64,000 nucleotides of DNA from contig UQBX01000006.1 in assembly GCA_900539425.1 (NCBI GenBank), positions 1 through 64,000 on the forward strand, read 5' to 3'. The notes beneath the pieces were generated by a model. It ran no database searches and was not told where the DNA came from. It was given only the letters and a program-made list of their open reading frames with translations. This document shows, one piece after another, positions 18,211 to 26,967 of this stretch. Source of the stretch: an uncultured Oscillospiraceae bacterium (GTDB taxonomy: Bacteria > Bacillota > Clostridia > Oscillospirales > Acutalibacteraceae). A program made the position numbers and the translations under genes. Numbering within the stretch: position 1 is the stretch's first letter; each line of letters opens with the position of its first letter.

Positions 18211-19302
18211 ATGAAAAAACTTGGCTTCGGTCTTATGCGTCTGCCGAAAAAAGGGCCGTTTACGGATATTGAACAGGTAAAAGATATGGTTGATATGTTC
18301 CTTGACGCAGGATTTACTTATTTTGATACCGCCCATACTTATCTTGGGTCTGAAGCGGCGGCAAAAAAGGCGCTCGTTTCAAGGCATCCGCGTGAATCAT
18401 ATACTCTTGCAACAAAGCTGAATGTAAATGTTGCGCCCACAAAGAAAGCGGCTGAAAAGCAGCTTGAAACAAGCCTTGCAAGAACAGGAGCAGGGTATTT
18501 TGACTATTATCTGCTTCATGCCATTATGGATGATAATTATGATAAGTATGTAAAGTTTGGGCTTTGGGATTTTGCCGCTTCTCAAAAGCAGAAAGGTATA
18601 CTCAAAAATATCGGATTTTCTTTTCATTCCGGTCCCGACCTGCTTGATAGGATACTGAATGAACACCCTGAGGTGGATTTCGTTCAACTCCAGATAAATT
18701 ATGCTGACTGGGAAAATCCGTCTGTGCTGTCCCGCGCTAATTATGAGGTAGCAAGAAAGCACTCAAAGGATATTATTGTTATGGAGCCTGTTAAGGGCGG
18801 CAGTCTTGCCAATCCTCAGCCTGAAGTTCAAAAACTATTTAAAGAATGTAATCCGGATATGTCCTGTGCTTCTTGGGGAATAAGATTTGCGGCGTCGCTT
18901 CCTGGAGTTTTGACTGTTCTTTCGGGTATGTCAAATACTCAGCAGATGCAGGATAATCTGTCTTATATGAAAGATTTTAAACCGCTTGACAAGAAAGAGC
19001 AAAATGTAATTCAGCAGGTACAGCAGATACTCGGAAATTCAGCGGCAATAGCCTGCACGGCATGCAGTTACTGCACTGCGGGCTGTCCGGAGAATATTCC
19101 CATTCCCGATATTTTTGCTTCTGCAAATAAGCACCTTTCAAACGGGCAGACCGAGGAAGCAAAGAAAAGCTATGCTGAGGCAGTAAGCAACAGAGGAAAA
19201 GCTTCTGACTGTATTGAGTGTAAGCAGTGTGAGCGCGTGTGCCCTCAGCATCTTAAAATCACAGAGCATCTTAAACAGTGCGCCGAACTTCTTGAAAAGT
19301 AA
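18211..19302 (+). CDS. Aldo/keto reductase with C-terminal 4Fe-4S ferredoxin domain
   Basis: This 363-residue protein begins with an aldo/keto reductase barrel (GFGLMRLPKKG, then AGFTYFDTAHTYLGSE with the catalytic Asp/Tyr, and a Lys in ATKLN). After about residue 285 it has two cysteine clusters, CTACSYCTAGCP and CIECKQCERVCP, the pattern of two 4Fe-4S clusters. Members of this group are common in anaerobes and are thought to reduce carbonyl substrates with iron-sulfur electron input; the substrate is not known. The ribosome site GAGGGAGG is strong. It is a single-gene unit between the divergent GH18 gene and the converging GTPase gene. Confidence 0.87.
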   Translation: MKKLGFGLMRLPKKGPFTDIEQVKDMVDMFLDAGFTYFDTAHTYLGSEAAAKKALVSRHPRESYTLATKLNVNVAPTKKAAEKQLETSLARTGAGYFDYYLLHAIMDDNYDKYVKFGLWDFAASQKQKGILKNIGFSFHSGPDLLDRILNEHPEVDFVQLQINYADWENPSVLSRANYEVARKHSKDIIVMEPVKGGSLANPQPEVQKLFKECNPDMSCASWGIRFAASLPGVLTVLSGMSNTQQMQDNLSYMKDFKPLDKKEQNVIQQVQQILGNSAAIACTACSYCTAGCPENIPIPDIFASANKHLSNGQTEEAKKSYAEAVSNRGKASDCIECKQCERVCPQHLKITEHLKQCAELLEK

Positions 19303-19315
19303 ATCAGAAAAACAA

Positions 19316-19347
19316 AAGCATCGGATATTTCCGATGCTTATTTTTTA
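19316..19347. terminator. Terminator between aldo/keto reductase and GTPase-NYN gene
   Basis: A 10-bp stem (19316-19325 with 19330-19339) with a 4-nt loop is followed by a T-run. It can act in both directions for converging genes. Confidence 0.9.
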
Positions 19348-19350
19348 GGC

Positions 19351-21933
19351 TCAAAAGCTATCTGCAATGATATTTCTGATCTCTTCTTCAGCCTGCTGTA
19401 CCTCAAAGAGAAATTCCCTTGAGGACACACGCAGTGCTCCGTTGCCGAGTATTATCAGCTGTTCAAGTGCATCCGATGTAACAACACGCACTTTGTTTTC
19501 CTTTGCCAATTTGTATGAAGCTTTTTCTATATACATATCAGCGGTTTCCGCCTCTTTTGTATATACGATAGTTATGTTGTTAGCTTTCTCAACCTCTCCT
19601 ACGCTGCCTTTCACCTTGTAAGCGTCAAACACAAGGATAACTTCGCATTTTTTATATCCCTGATAATTGCACAGAATGTTTATAAGCGCGGTTCTGGCAC
19701 CGTCAATGTTGTCCGCGGCTGTCTCCTTTAGCTTGTCCCACGAAAAAATCACATTATATCCGTCAACAAGCAGGTATTCCGTGCCCGAGTATTTGGGAGC
19801 ACTTTTTGACTTATACTTCTTGTTTTCAGATTTTTCAGTGAATGTAAAATGATTTCTGTCAGGATTATGAGAACGGTTCTTTATAGGCCCGTAAGTCTGC
19901 TCAAATATCTGCATAAGCTCTTTGTCAAGAGCAAATAAATTGTCGCTGTTTTTTAATTTTGCAAAACTTCTTGCAGAGCTTTCGGCGTAATCTTTTTTCG
20001 GTGTTGAAAGCGCGCTGGGCAGGTGCATATGGCTTTTTACTTCGTCCCATTTCACAACGTATCCTGCCCCGTGGGAGCAAAATACGGAATCACACGGATT
20101 ATCCGTGTCGGCGTCGCAGTCATATCCTATGCTCTCAATTACTTCAGCGGCATTGTGGCATGGCTCATATCCTTTAAGAGAGCAGTTAAGCCTACCTTTG
20201 CCGTGAGTGTACTGCACAACCTCCTTTGCGTAATCATACATAGTCGATACGGGAGCCGTTCCGTTTATCACGGCAAAATCGCCCATGGTTTCGGGAGCGT
20301 CAAAACTGCCGCTCATTCGCTGAATATCCGATATAGCCCTGCCCACATTTTCGTTTGGTACTTCCAGCGAAAACTCGTAAACAGGCTCCAGCAGCAGGCA
20401 GTTCGTACTGCGAAGCCCCTGCCGCACAGCTCTGTAAGTAGCCTGCCTGAAATCGCCGCCTTCAGTATGCTTAGGGTGTGCTCTGCCTGAAACAAGTGTT
20501 ATTTCCATATCAGTAATGGGAGATCCTGTAAGCACTCCTATATGCGTTTTTTCATAAAGGTGTGTAAGTATCAGCCTCTGCCAGTTTTTATCAAGTATAT
20601 CCTCTTTGCATTTCGTTTTGAAAACAAGTCCGCTGTCCCTTTCGGCAGGCTTGAGCAGCAGGTGTACTTCGGCATAATGCCTCAGCGGCTCAAAATGCCC
20701 TATGCCCTCAACAGTGTCTGCTATAGTTTCTTTGTATATAATGCTTCCCTTTGAAAACGTAGCATTGATGCCGAATCTTTCGGCAATTATAGTTTGCAGA
20801 ATTTCAAGCTGTACATCACCCATGAGCTGAACGTGTATCTCACCAAGGCGTTCGTTCCAAACTACCCTCAGCTGCGGGTCTTCGCTCTCAAGTATCTTCA
20901 TCTTTTCGAGCGCCGTGTGTGCGTCAGTGCCGTCGGGCAGTTGTAATTTGTAGGTAAGCACAGGCTCAAGCACAGGAAGCCCCGTGCTTTTTTCCGCACC
21001 AAGACCGTCCCCTGGCAAAGTGAATGTTATGCCTGTAACTGCGCAAACTGAGCCGGCATTAACTTCGTCAGCAGTTGTGAATTTATCACCTGAATATATT
21101 CTTATCTGATTTACTTTTTCGGAATTTTTGTTTTTGTCTGATTTTAGAATCTCCTTGACTTTCAGATTGCCGCCCGTAACCTTCAGGAATGTGAGGCGCT
21201 GACCCTTGTCCTCAGAAATTTTGTAAACTTTCCCTGAAAAATCAGAGCCGTAATGAGGCATCTCAGTGTACTTATCCAAGCATTCAAGAAATTCGCTTAC
21301 GCCTGTCAGCTTCAGTGCGGAGCCAAACATACAGGGGAATATTTTTCTGCTCTTTATGCATTCGTTAATATCAGCGCTCTGAATAACGCCGCTTTCGTAA
21401 TAATCATTCAGCAGCTTTTCATCGCACAAAGCAATATTTTCAAAAAACTGTTCGTCGTTTTCACAGCCGAAATCAATACATCCGTCGCTGAATTTCATTT
21501 TAAGTTCGCTTAAAACTCGTTCTTTGTCTGCGCCGTCAATATCCATTTTGTTAACGAAAATAAAGCAAGGCACATTGTATTTGGAAAGCAGTTTCCACAG
21601 CGTCTGCGTGTGGCTCTGAATACCGTCCGTAGCGCTTATAACAAGCACGGCATAGTCAAGCACCTGAAGCGTTCTTTCCGTTTCGGCAGAAAAATCCACA
21701 TGCCCCGGCGTGTCAAGCAGGGTGAATTGTGTGTCATTGTATTTCAGTACCGCCTGTTTTGAAAAGATAGTTATACCTCTGTCACGCTCAAGGGAAAAAG
21801 TATCTAAAAATGAATCCCTGTGATCAACCCTGCCGAGTTTTTTTATGTTGCCTGACTGATACAACAGCGCCTCAGAAAGCGTTGTTTTTCCTGAGTCAAC
21901 ATGAGCCAGAATACCGATAACAATTTTCTTCAT
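19351..21933 (-). CDS. Tet(M)-like ribosomal GTPase fused to a Rae1/YacP-type NYN nuclease domain
   Basis: This 860-residue protein is longer than Tet(M) (about 640). Residues 1 to about 650 follow the EF-G-like ribosomal protection family: P-loop AHVDSGKTT, switch segment RDRGIT, DTPGHVDF, NKMD, then the EF-G domains up to HGKGRLNCSLKGYEPC. From residue 718 to the end lies a NYN domain of the YacP/Rae1 type: DGYNVIFSW, VFDAYKVKG, TKEAETADMYIE and VVTSDALEQ, with the acidic residues expected for a PIN-like nuclease. Rae1 cuts mRNA in the ribosomal A site. The fusion suggests a factor that visits stalled ribosomes; tetracycline resistance is possible but not shown. Confidence 0.88.
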   Translation of the reverse strand: MKKIVIGILAHVDSGKTTLSEALLYQSGNIKKLGRVDHRDSFLDTFSLERDRGITIFSKQAVLKYNDTQFTLLDTPGHVDFSAETERTLQVLDYAVLVISATDGIQSHTQTLWKLLSKYNVPCFIFVNKMDIDGADKERVLSELKMKFSDGCIDFGCENDEQFFENIALCDEKLLNDYYESGVIQSADINECIKSRKIFPCMFGSALKLTGVSEFLECLDKYTEMPHYGSDFSGKVYKISEDKGQRLTFLKVTGGNLKVKEILKSDKNKNSEKVNQIRIYSGDKFTTADEVNAGSVCAVTGITFTLPGDGLGAEKSTGLPVLEPVLTYKLQLPDGTDAHTALEKMKILESEDPQLRVVWNERLGEIHVQLMGDVQLEILQTIIAERFGINATFSKGSIIYKETIADTVEGIGHFEPLRHYAEVHLLLKPAERDSGLVFKTKCKEDILDKNWQRLILTHLYEKTHIGVLTGSPITDMEITLVSGRAHPKHTEGGDFRQATYRAVRQGLRSTNCLLLEPVYEFSLEVPNENVGRAISDIQRMSGSFDAPETMGDFAVINGTAPVSTMYDYAKEVVQYTHGKGRLNCSLKGYEPCHNAAEVIESIGYDCDADTDNPCDSVFCSHGAGYVVKWDEVKSHMHLPSALSTPKKDYAESSARSFAKLKNSDNLFALDKELMQIFEQTYGPIKNRSHNPDRNHFTFTEKSENKKYKSKSAPKYSGTEYLLVDGYNVIFSWDKLKETAADNIDGARTALINILCNYQGYKKCEVILVFDAYKVKGSVGEVEKANNITIVYTKEAETADMYIEKASYKLAKENKVRVVTSDALEQLIILGNGALRVSSREFLFEVQQAEEEIRNIIADSF

Positions 21934-21969
21934 CTTTTCACCGTGCCAAGTATTGATTTAATAAAATGT

Positions 21970-21998
21970 ATTATATCACACAGAGCCTTTGTTGTAAA
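21970..21998 (-). promoter_or_regulatory. Promoter of the GTPase-NYN gene
   Basis: On the minus strand, TTTACA (21998-21993) and TATAAT (21975-21970) are separated by 17 bp, about 37 bp before the start codon. The short leader leaves no room for the long attenuator seen before tet(M). Confidence 0.75.
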
Positions 21999-22010
21999 AC
22001 AATATAAAAT

Positions 22011-22039
22011 TATCGGCCCCGTATTGCACGAAGCCGATA
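22011..22039 (-). terminator. Terminator of the lipoprotein/hydrolase operon
   Basis: A 7-bp stem TATCGGC/GCCGATA (22039-22033 with 22017-22011) is followed on the minus strand by ATTTTAT, just after the lipoprotein stop codon. Confidence 0.6.
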
Positions 22040-22060
22040 AGTCGGTATATAGTATAAAAA

Positions 22061-22600
22061 CTACTCTGCCGCTTCAAAGGTTATTCGGACATTTGATTTT
22101 CCCACTGCGTTTTCAAGACCTTTTGTGTCGGTAATTCTGCCCAGCGGTGTGTAGCTGTAAGAGGTACTGAAATCTTTATAAAACAGCACAATGCAGTCGT
22201 TTGAGTAAAGCATCAGGTCGCCTGCGTGTATCATATTAGGCCTTGATGCGTCTGTCGGCAGCGTTTCGGAAAGATAGTAATATTTTTCATTTGAGTGAAG
22301 GTCGCTTGCGTCAACAGTCATCGGCAGCATTGACGCAAATTCTTTTGCCGCATCATTGTCATATAATTCAGCGGTAAAGTTTTCTCCGTTTATCGTGATT
22401 TTTATGGTGTTCATATCATTTTCCTCCGTATTCGTTTCGGTCGGTTCACTGGCAGATGCCTGCGAGTTTTGCGCACTGCTTTGCGTTTGCCGCTGAGTTT
22501 CGTTTAATTCATCTGCCGAATTTGTGCAGCCTGTTATTGAAAAAACAGTCATAACGGCGGCAAAACACAGCAGGGCTGTTTTAAATAATATCTTTTTCAT
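22061..22600 (-). CDS. Lipoprotein with cyclophilin-like fold
   Basis: This 179-residue protein starts at ATG 22600 with AAGGTG six bases upstream; a GTG nine bases earlier is less likely. A signal peptide ends in a lipobox (SITGC). A Ser/Thr/Gln-rich linker follows to about residue 62, then a beta-rich domain (IKITINGENFTAELYDN to the end) of the cyclophilin-like type, common in Clostridia and often next to oxidoreductases and hydrolases. The motif YYYLSETLP and the LMLYSNDCIVLFYKDF strand fit that group. Ten bases separate it from the upstream hydrolase gene, so the two are co-translated. The molecular role is unknown. Confidence 0.7.
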   Translation of the reverse strand: MKKILFKTALLCFAAVMTVFSITGCTNSADELNETQRQTQSSAQNSQASASEPTETNTEENDMNTIKITINGENFTAELYDNDAAKEFASMLPMTVDASDLHSNEKYYYLSETLPTDASRPNMIHAGDLMLYSNDCIVLFYKDFSTSYSYTPLGRITDTKGLENAVGKSNVRITFEAAE

Positions 22601-22610
22601 ACTGCACACC

Positions 22611-23600
22611 TTATTTCACAGCATTTCTGATGAATTTCTCAATTTCCTCAAAGGGTATAATATCTGTTTTGTCATAAAGATCTGTATGCACTGCGTTCGG
22701 AATTATCAAAAGTTTTTTGTTCTCTTTGTACGGGTTGCCGTTAATCATATCATTATATGCGTCTTTTGAAAAATAGCACGAATGTGCTTTTTCTCCGTGT
22801 ATTATAAGTACGGCGCTTCTGATTTCGTTGCTGTAACGCAGAATGGGTTGATTCATAAATGATATACAGCCTGTAACGTTCCAGCCGCCGTTTGAGTTGA
22901 GCGAGCGTTTGTGGTAGCCGCGCTCGGTTTTGTAGTAATCATAGTAGTCTTCAACAAAAAACGGAGCGTCATCGGGAACTACATTGGCAACCCCGCCGGC
23001 AAGGGCGTAAGTGCCGTTTTTGAAGTCTTTCGTTCTCTGTGCATTGAGTGCGGCTTTCTTTTTGTAGCGCTCCTCCTCGCTGTCCTCAGCGTCAAAATAT
23101 CCCTTAGCGTTCACACGTGTCATATCGTACATGGTTGAAGCAACCGTGGCTTTTATTCTTGTGTCAATTGCAGCAGCATTGAGCGCCATTCCGCCCCAGC
23201 CGCAGATGCCTATAATGGCTATTTTTTCGGGGTCAACATTTTCCTGAACGCTGAGAAAATCAACCGCAGCCTGAAAATCTTCCGTATTTATGTCAGGCGA
23301 AGCCATATATCTCGGCTCTCCGCCGCTTTCACCCGTGAAAGACGGGTCAAAGGCTATTGTCAGAAATCCTCTTTCCGCCATTGTCTGCGCGTACAGACCC
23401 GATGCCTGTTCCTTAACCGCTCCGAACGGCCCGCTTACAGCTATTGCGGGCAGTTTGCCGCCTGCGGTTTTAGGAGTATACATATCCGCCGCAAGTGTTA
23501 TTCCGTAACGGTTGCAAAATGTTACTTTCTTGTGGTCAACTTTATCGCTTTTTGGGAAAGTTTTATCCCATTCCTGTGTGAGTTTAAGTTCTTCTTTCAT
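22611..23600 (-). CDS. Alpha/beta hydrolase (dienelactone hydrolase-like)
   Basis: This 329-residue hydrolase has the nucleophile elbow GICGWGG, with Cys instead of Ser, as in dienelactone-hydrolase-like proteins. A His in NAVHTDLYD near the C-terminus and an Asp in the segment before it complete a likely triad. GPFGAVKEQASGLYA and FDPSFTGESGG match the YcjY-like subgroup. There is no signal peptide, so it is cytosolic. It overlaps the upstream coiled-coil gene by four bases and precedes the lipoprotein, forming a three-gene unit that diverges from a LysR regulator. Substrate unknown. Confidence 0.82.
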   Translation of the reverse strand: MKEELKLTQEWDKTFPKSDKVDHKKVTFCNRYGITLAADMYTPKTAGGKLPAIAVSGPFGAVKEQASGLYAQTMAERGFLTIAFDPSFTGESGGEPRYMASPDINTEDFQAAVDFLSVQENVDPEKIAIIGICGWGGMALNAAAIDTRIKATVASTMYDMTRVNAKGYFDAEDSEEERYKKKAALNAQRTKDFKNGTYALAGGVANVVPDDAPFFVEDYYDYYKTERGYHKRSLNSNGGWNVTGCISFMNQPILRYSNEIRSAVLIIHGEKAHSCYFSKDAYNDMINGNPYKENKKLLIIPNAVHTDLYDKTDIIPFEEIEKFIRNAVK

Positions 23601-23854
23601 TGCTGTTTCTCCTTTGCTTTTTTATCTTCCTGCTTCATTGTGTATATCATGTGGTCAAGGCAGTCTATCTTGTACTGACTTTCATGCAGTTTTTCAAGCA
23701 GACGTATTTTATGCTCTTTGAGCATTCGGTACTGACCGACACGGTCGTTCTCTTTCTCATATTCAAAAAATTTTTCTGCCTGCAGTTCGTTCAAGCCCGC
23801 ATCTGCCAAATTGCGCTTTATTTTGAAAATGCGGCTGTCAGCAACAGTGTTCAT
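23597..23854 (-). CDS. Small coiled-coil protein resembling the C-terminal part of a MerR regulator
   Basis: This protein has about 85 residues from ATG 23854; a TTG 54 bases upstream would give 103. The residues around KFFEYEKENDRVGQYRMLKEHKIRLLEKLHESQ and the following LDHMIY segment look like the leucine/charged coiled coil at the end of MerR-family proteins, with no helix-turn-helix in front. It may be a degenerate MerR remnant or a stand-alone partner protein. It overlaps the hydrolase start by four bases and is the first gene of the divergent unit opposite the LysR gene. Function not assigned. Confidence 0.55.
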   Translation of the reverse strand: MNTVADSRIFKIKRNLADAGLNELQAEKFFEYEKENDRVGQYRMLKEHKIRLLEKLHESQYKIDCLDHMIYTMKQEDKKAKEKQQ

Positions 23855-23935
23855 TTCTATCTGCCCCCGTTTCAATTCTATTTTAGCTCTCTTAACGGCT
23901 AATAGCAAATACCTTGTTTCTATTGAGTGTTATGC

Positions 23936-23964
23936 TTTACACACATATCATTGTGATATATAAT
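23936..23964 (+). promoter_or_regulatory. LysR gene promoter with T-N11-A operator
   Basis: TTTACA (23936-23941) and TATAAT (23959-23964) have a 17-bp spacer. Between them lies a perfect palindrome ATATCA-ttg-TGATAT (23945-23959) containing the T-N11-A pattern of LysR-type regulators. Binding here would block the gene's own promoter and could activate the divergent hydrolase unit. Confidence 0.72.
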
Positions 23965-23985
23965 ATAGAGGAAAGGGGAATTAAA

Positions 23986-24891
23986 ATGGAAATCCGTGTG
24001 CTTCGTTATTTTCTTGCCGTTGCCAGAGAGGGCAGTATTACCGCGGCGGCAAATTACCTTCATCTTACTCAGCCCACACTTTCAAGGCAGATACACGACC
24101 TTGAGGACGAACTCGGTCATCAGCTTCTGATACGCGGCAGTCACCGTGTCAGTCTGACACAGCAGGGCGTGCTTTTCAGAAAGCGTGCAGAGGAGATAAT
24201 AGCAATGGTTGATAAAACGGAAGAAGAGTTTTCAGCCATGGAAAATTCCGTAAGCGGAGACATCTATATCGGCGGCGGCGAAACGCAGGCGATGCGTCCC
24301 ATAGCAGGAATCATGAGAGAAATAATGAGACTTTATCCGGGTATCCGTTTTCACCTGCACAGCGGAAATGCCCAGGATGTTACTGAGCGTGTAGATAAAG
24401 GTCTGCTCGATTTCGGCATACTTATTCAGCCTGCCGATATTTCAAAATACGATTTTATCAATCTTCCCTTTAAAGATGTGTGGGGAGTGCTCATGCGCAA
24501 AGACTGCAGTCTTGCCGATAAAGAATCAGTTGAAAAGAATGATCTTCTCGAACTTCCGCTTATATGTTCAAGTCAGGCTATTTCGCCTAATTACAGTGAA
24601 AACAGCTTTGCAGACTGGTTTCAGGGAGATTTCAAAAAACTAAATATAGTTTCAACATACAATCTTGTGTATAATGCCGCCATAATGGTGGATGAGGGTA
24701 TAGGTTATGCGCTCACTCTTGATAAACTTGCAGATACTTCGCAAAGCAGCAATCTTTGCTTTCGCCCGCTGAAACCGAGCCTTGAATCCGGGCTTAATGT
24801 GATATGGAAAAAATATCAGATCTTTTCGCCCGCCGCACAGATCTTTCTTGAAAGACTGCAGGAAAATTTCGGAAAATTAAATGAGGAGTAA
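23986..24891 (+). CDS. LysR-family transcriptional regulator
   Basis: This 301-residue regulator starts at ATG 23986 behind GAGGAAAGGGG. The N-terminal winged helix (FLAVAREGSITAAANYLHLTQPTLSRQIHDLE) is a textbook LysR helix-turn-helix. Residues about 90-295 form the periplasmic-binding-protein-like effector domain (GDIYIGGGETQ at its start). It diverges from the coiled-coil/hydrolase/lipoprotein unit, with a T-N11-A palindrome in its own promoter, so it probably controls both. The esterase gene ten bases downstream may share its transcript. The effector is unknown. Confidence 0.92.
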   Translation: MEIRVLRYFLAVAREGSITAAANYLHLTQPTLSRQIHDLEDELGHQLLIRGSHRVSLTQQGVLFRKRAEEIIAMVDKTEEEFSAMENSVSGDIYIGGGETQAMRPIAGIMREIMRLYPGIRFHLHSGNAQDVTERVDKGLLDFGILIQPADISKYDFINLPFKDVWGVLMRKDCSLADKESVEKNDLLELPLICSSQAISPNYSENSFADWFQGDFKKLNIVSTYNLVYNAAIMVDEGIGYALTLDKLADTSQSSNLCFRPLKPSLESGLNVIWKKYQIFSPAAQIFLERLQENFGKLNEE

Positions 24892-24900
24892 TTTTACTTA

Positions 24901-25572
24901 ATGATTAAACTTAAAATAGAAGATAAGCTTGTTACCGTTGCTACCTGCGGTGAGGCCGATGTGCCCGTTGTGTATTTTAATGCGTTTGAAAATGAGGGCA
25001 GGCTGGTCGCCAGACTGCTGCGTAATAACGGCAATGCGCATTTTAATTTTGTGTGCGTTAATAAACTTAACTGGAATCACGATATGACACCGTGGAGCGC
25101 ACCTCCCGTCAAAAAGAACTCAGATCCGTTTACGGGCGGCGCAGACGATTATCTGAATCTGCTAACGCAAAAGATAATACCCGCAGCTGAAAATAATATG
25201 AACGGAATAAGCCGCAGATATATAGCGGGTTATTCGCTTGGGGGTCTGTTTGCTCTTTATTCCCTGTATAAAACAGATGCCTTTTCGGGTGCCGCAAGTG
25301 TTTCGGGTTCACTGTGGTTTGAAGGCTTTAAGGATTTTGTATTTGAAAATAAAATTAAAACTAAACCTGAGCGTGTGTATTTTTCAGTAGGAAATAAGGA
25401 GAGTAAAACTCTTAATACATATATGAAAACCGTTGAAAACAATACCCGTGAGATTGAAAGCTTTTACCGCTCTCAGGGAATTGAAACGATTTTTGAACTT
25501 AATTCAGGCAATCATTTTCAGAATATCGCAGGCAGGATAGCCGCAGGTCTCAACTGGCTTACTCGGCCGTGA
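24901..25572 (+). CDS. Putative esterase (alpha/beta hydrolase)
   Basis: This 223-residue protein has the GYSLGG nucleophile motif (Ser near residue 107) within a putative-esterase fold (YIAGYSLGGLFALYSLY), and a C-terminal His in NSGNHFQN. Related proteins are esterases of the EstD/IroE-like group or siderophore and acyl hydrolases. It has no signal peptide. It starts nine bases after the LysR stop codon, so the two are probably co-transcribed, and its activity may complement the hydrolase on the other side of the LysR gene. Substrate unknown. Confidence 0.75.
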   Translation: MIKLKIEDKLVTVATCGEADVPVVYFNAFENEGRLVARLLRNNGNAHFNFVCVNKLNWNHDMTPWSAPPVKKNSDPFTGGADDYLNLLTQKIIPAAENNMNGISRRYIAGYSLGGLFALYSLYKTDAFSGAASVSGSLWFEGFKDFVFENKIKTKPERVYFSVGNKESKTLNTYMKTVENNTREIESFYRSQGIETIFELNSGNHFQNIAGRIAAGLNWLTRP

Positions 25573-25614
25573 ACAGTTTGCAAAACAGAATTGTTTGAAA
25601 ATAACACTATTTTC

Positions 25615-25665
25615 TTGAAAGTGTTCGCATAAACGAATATAATAAAACTGTACGGTTAAGCGAAC
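25615..25665 (+). promoter_or_regulatory. Promoter of the LuxR-type gene with flanking inverted repeat
   Basis: TTGAAA (25615-25620) and TATAAT (25638-25643) have a 17-bp spacer. GTTCGC (25623-25628) and GCGAAC (25660-25665) form an inverted repeat around the -10 box, and TTCG-cataaa-CGAA lies inside the spacer. These are candidate operators, perhaps for autoregulation. Confidence 0.65.
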
Positions 25666-25731
25666 AGAAACAGATTTATAAAATAAAACAGTGTTTGCGT
25701 GCTGTGTAAAAAAGCCGTTACGGAGATTTAT

Positions 25732-26928
25732 ATGGATTATATAACTGCGCGTGAAGCCGCCGAAAAATGGAATATATCAGAAAGACTGGTCCAGAAATAC
25801 TGTTCTCAGGGCAGGATAGATGGAACTAAAAAGTTTGGTGCATCGTGGGGGATACCCGCCGATGCCGACAAGCCGTCAGACCCGCGAAAGAAAAACTGCA
25901 AAAAGAATATGAAAAGCGAAAAACCTGTATCAAACGGCTGTCTTATGCCGCTTATGAATACAGTGTTTGAGCCGGGGCATTGCCTTGAATATATAGAGAG
26001 AATGGAAGATTCCCCTTCTAAAAAGATTGCGCTTGCTGAGTATAGATATTTCAGCGGCAATCCAGAGGAAGCTGTAAAAGAGGCACAGCTTTTTTTGACG
26101 GATAACGATATTCAGCTTCGTCTTTCAGCCTGTTTTATATATTCTTATGCAAATCTTTCAATAGGTCAAATAAACCGGGCAAGATATGCGCTCGGTGAGG
26201 TCAAAAACGCACTTGCTTCACTTGATGATAATTCGCCCGAATATTTAAAAGCGGCATATGCTTTTATAAACACAGCTGCATCGGTTTTGCTTCATCTTCC
26301 TCTGCCTGATGATATACCAAACGCAAAAGATTTTCTTCCTTTGCTTCCTCCCGGGCTCAAGGCATTTGCGCTTTATGTTCAGGCGCATTATACATATCTT
26401 CAAAAAGATTATTCTAAAAGCCTCGGCATAGTTGAAACTGCGCTTGCAGTGCAGGGTGAAATTTATATCATTCCGGCAATTTATCTTCATCTTGTTGCGG
26501 TAATGGATCTTATGAGCCTGCGTAAGCCTGAGCAGGCAAAAGAACACCTGCTTGCCGCATGGAAAATTGCTCAGCCCGATGACTTGATAGAGGGTTTCGG
26601 AGAGCATCACGGATTGCTTGGCGGAATGCTTGAGGCTGTTATAAAACCCGGTTGGCCGGAGGATTTTAAACGCATAATCGCCATTACCTATCGATTTTCA
26701 GCAGGGTGGAGAAAGGTGCATAACCCCGTTACAGGGCATGATGTTGCCGATAATCTAACCACCACTGAATTTGCAGCTGCAATGCTTGCAGCAAGGGGAT
26801 GGACAAATCAGGAAATATGCGCTCATTTGAATGTTTCCCAGAATACCGTTAAGCGGCATCTTTCATCTGCTATGCAAAAGCTTGGAATCAGCCGCCGAAA
26901 AGAACTAAAAAAATATATGTTGCTTTAA
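25732..26928 (+). CDS. Regulator with N-terminal excisionase-type HTH, TPR-like middle and C-terminal LuxR HTH
   Basis: This 398-residue protein starts at ATG 25732 behind GGAG. Residues 1-50 form a MerR/excisionase-like helix-turn-helix (YITAREAAEKWNISERLVQ, then KKFGASWGIP). The middle (about 85-320) is helical with TPR-like repeats. The C-terminus carries a LuxR/GerE helix-turn-helix (GWTNQEICAHLNVSQNTVK, then KLGISRRKEL). Two DNA-binding ends in one protein are unusual for the LuxR family but occur in Clostridia. It is a single-gene unit with its own promoter and terminator. Targets unknown. Confidence 0.75.
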   Translation: MDYITAREAAEKWNISERLVQKYCSQGRIDGTKKFGASWGIPADADKPSDPRKKNCKKNMKSEKPVSNGCLMPLMNTVFEPGHCLEYIERMEDSPSKKIALAEYRYFSGNPEEAVKEAQLFLTDNDIQLRLSACFIYSYANLSIGQINRARYALGEVKNALASLDDNSPEYLKAAYAFINTAASVLLHLPLPDDIPNAKDFLPLLPPGLKAFALYVQAHYTYLQKDYSKSLGIVETALAVQGEIYIIPAIYLHLVAVMDLMSLRKPEQAKEHLLAAWKIAQPDDLIEGFGEHHGLLGGMLEAVIKPGWPEDFKRIIAITYRFSAGWRKVHNPVTGHDVADNLTTTEFAAAMLAARGWTNQEICAHLNVSQNTVKRHLSSAMQKLGISRRKELKKYMLL

Positions 26929-26930
26929 AC

Positions 26931-26967
26931 AATGCCCGCGGTTTTCCCGCGGGCATTACCCGTTTTT
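26931..26967 (+). terminator. Terminator of the LuxR-type gene
   Basis: A perfect 11-bp G/C-rich stem (26931-26941 with 26947-26957) has a TTTTC loop. A T-run follows only after five other bases. Confidence 0.75.
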
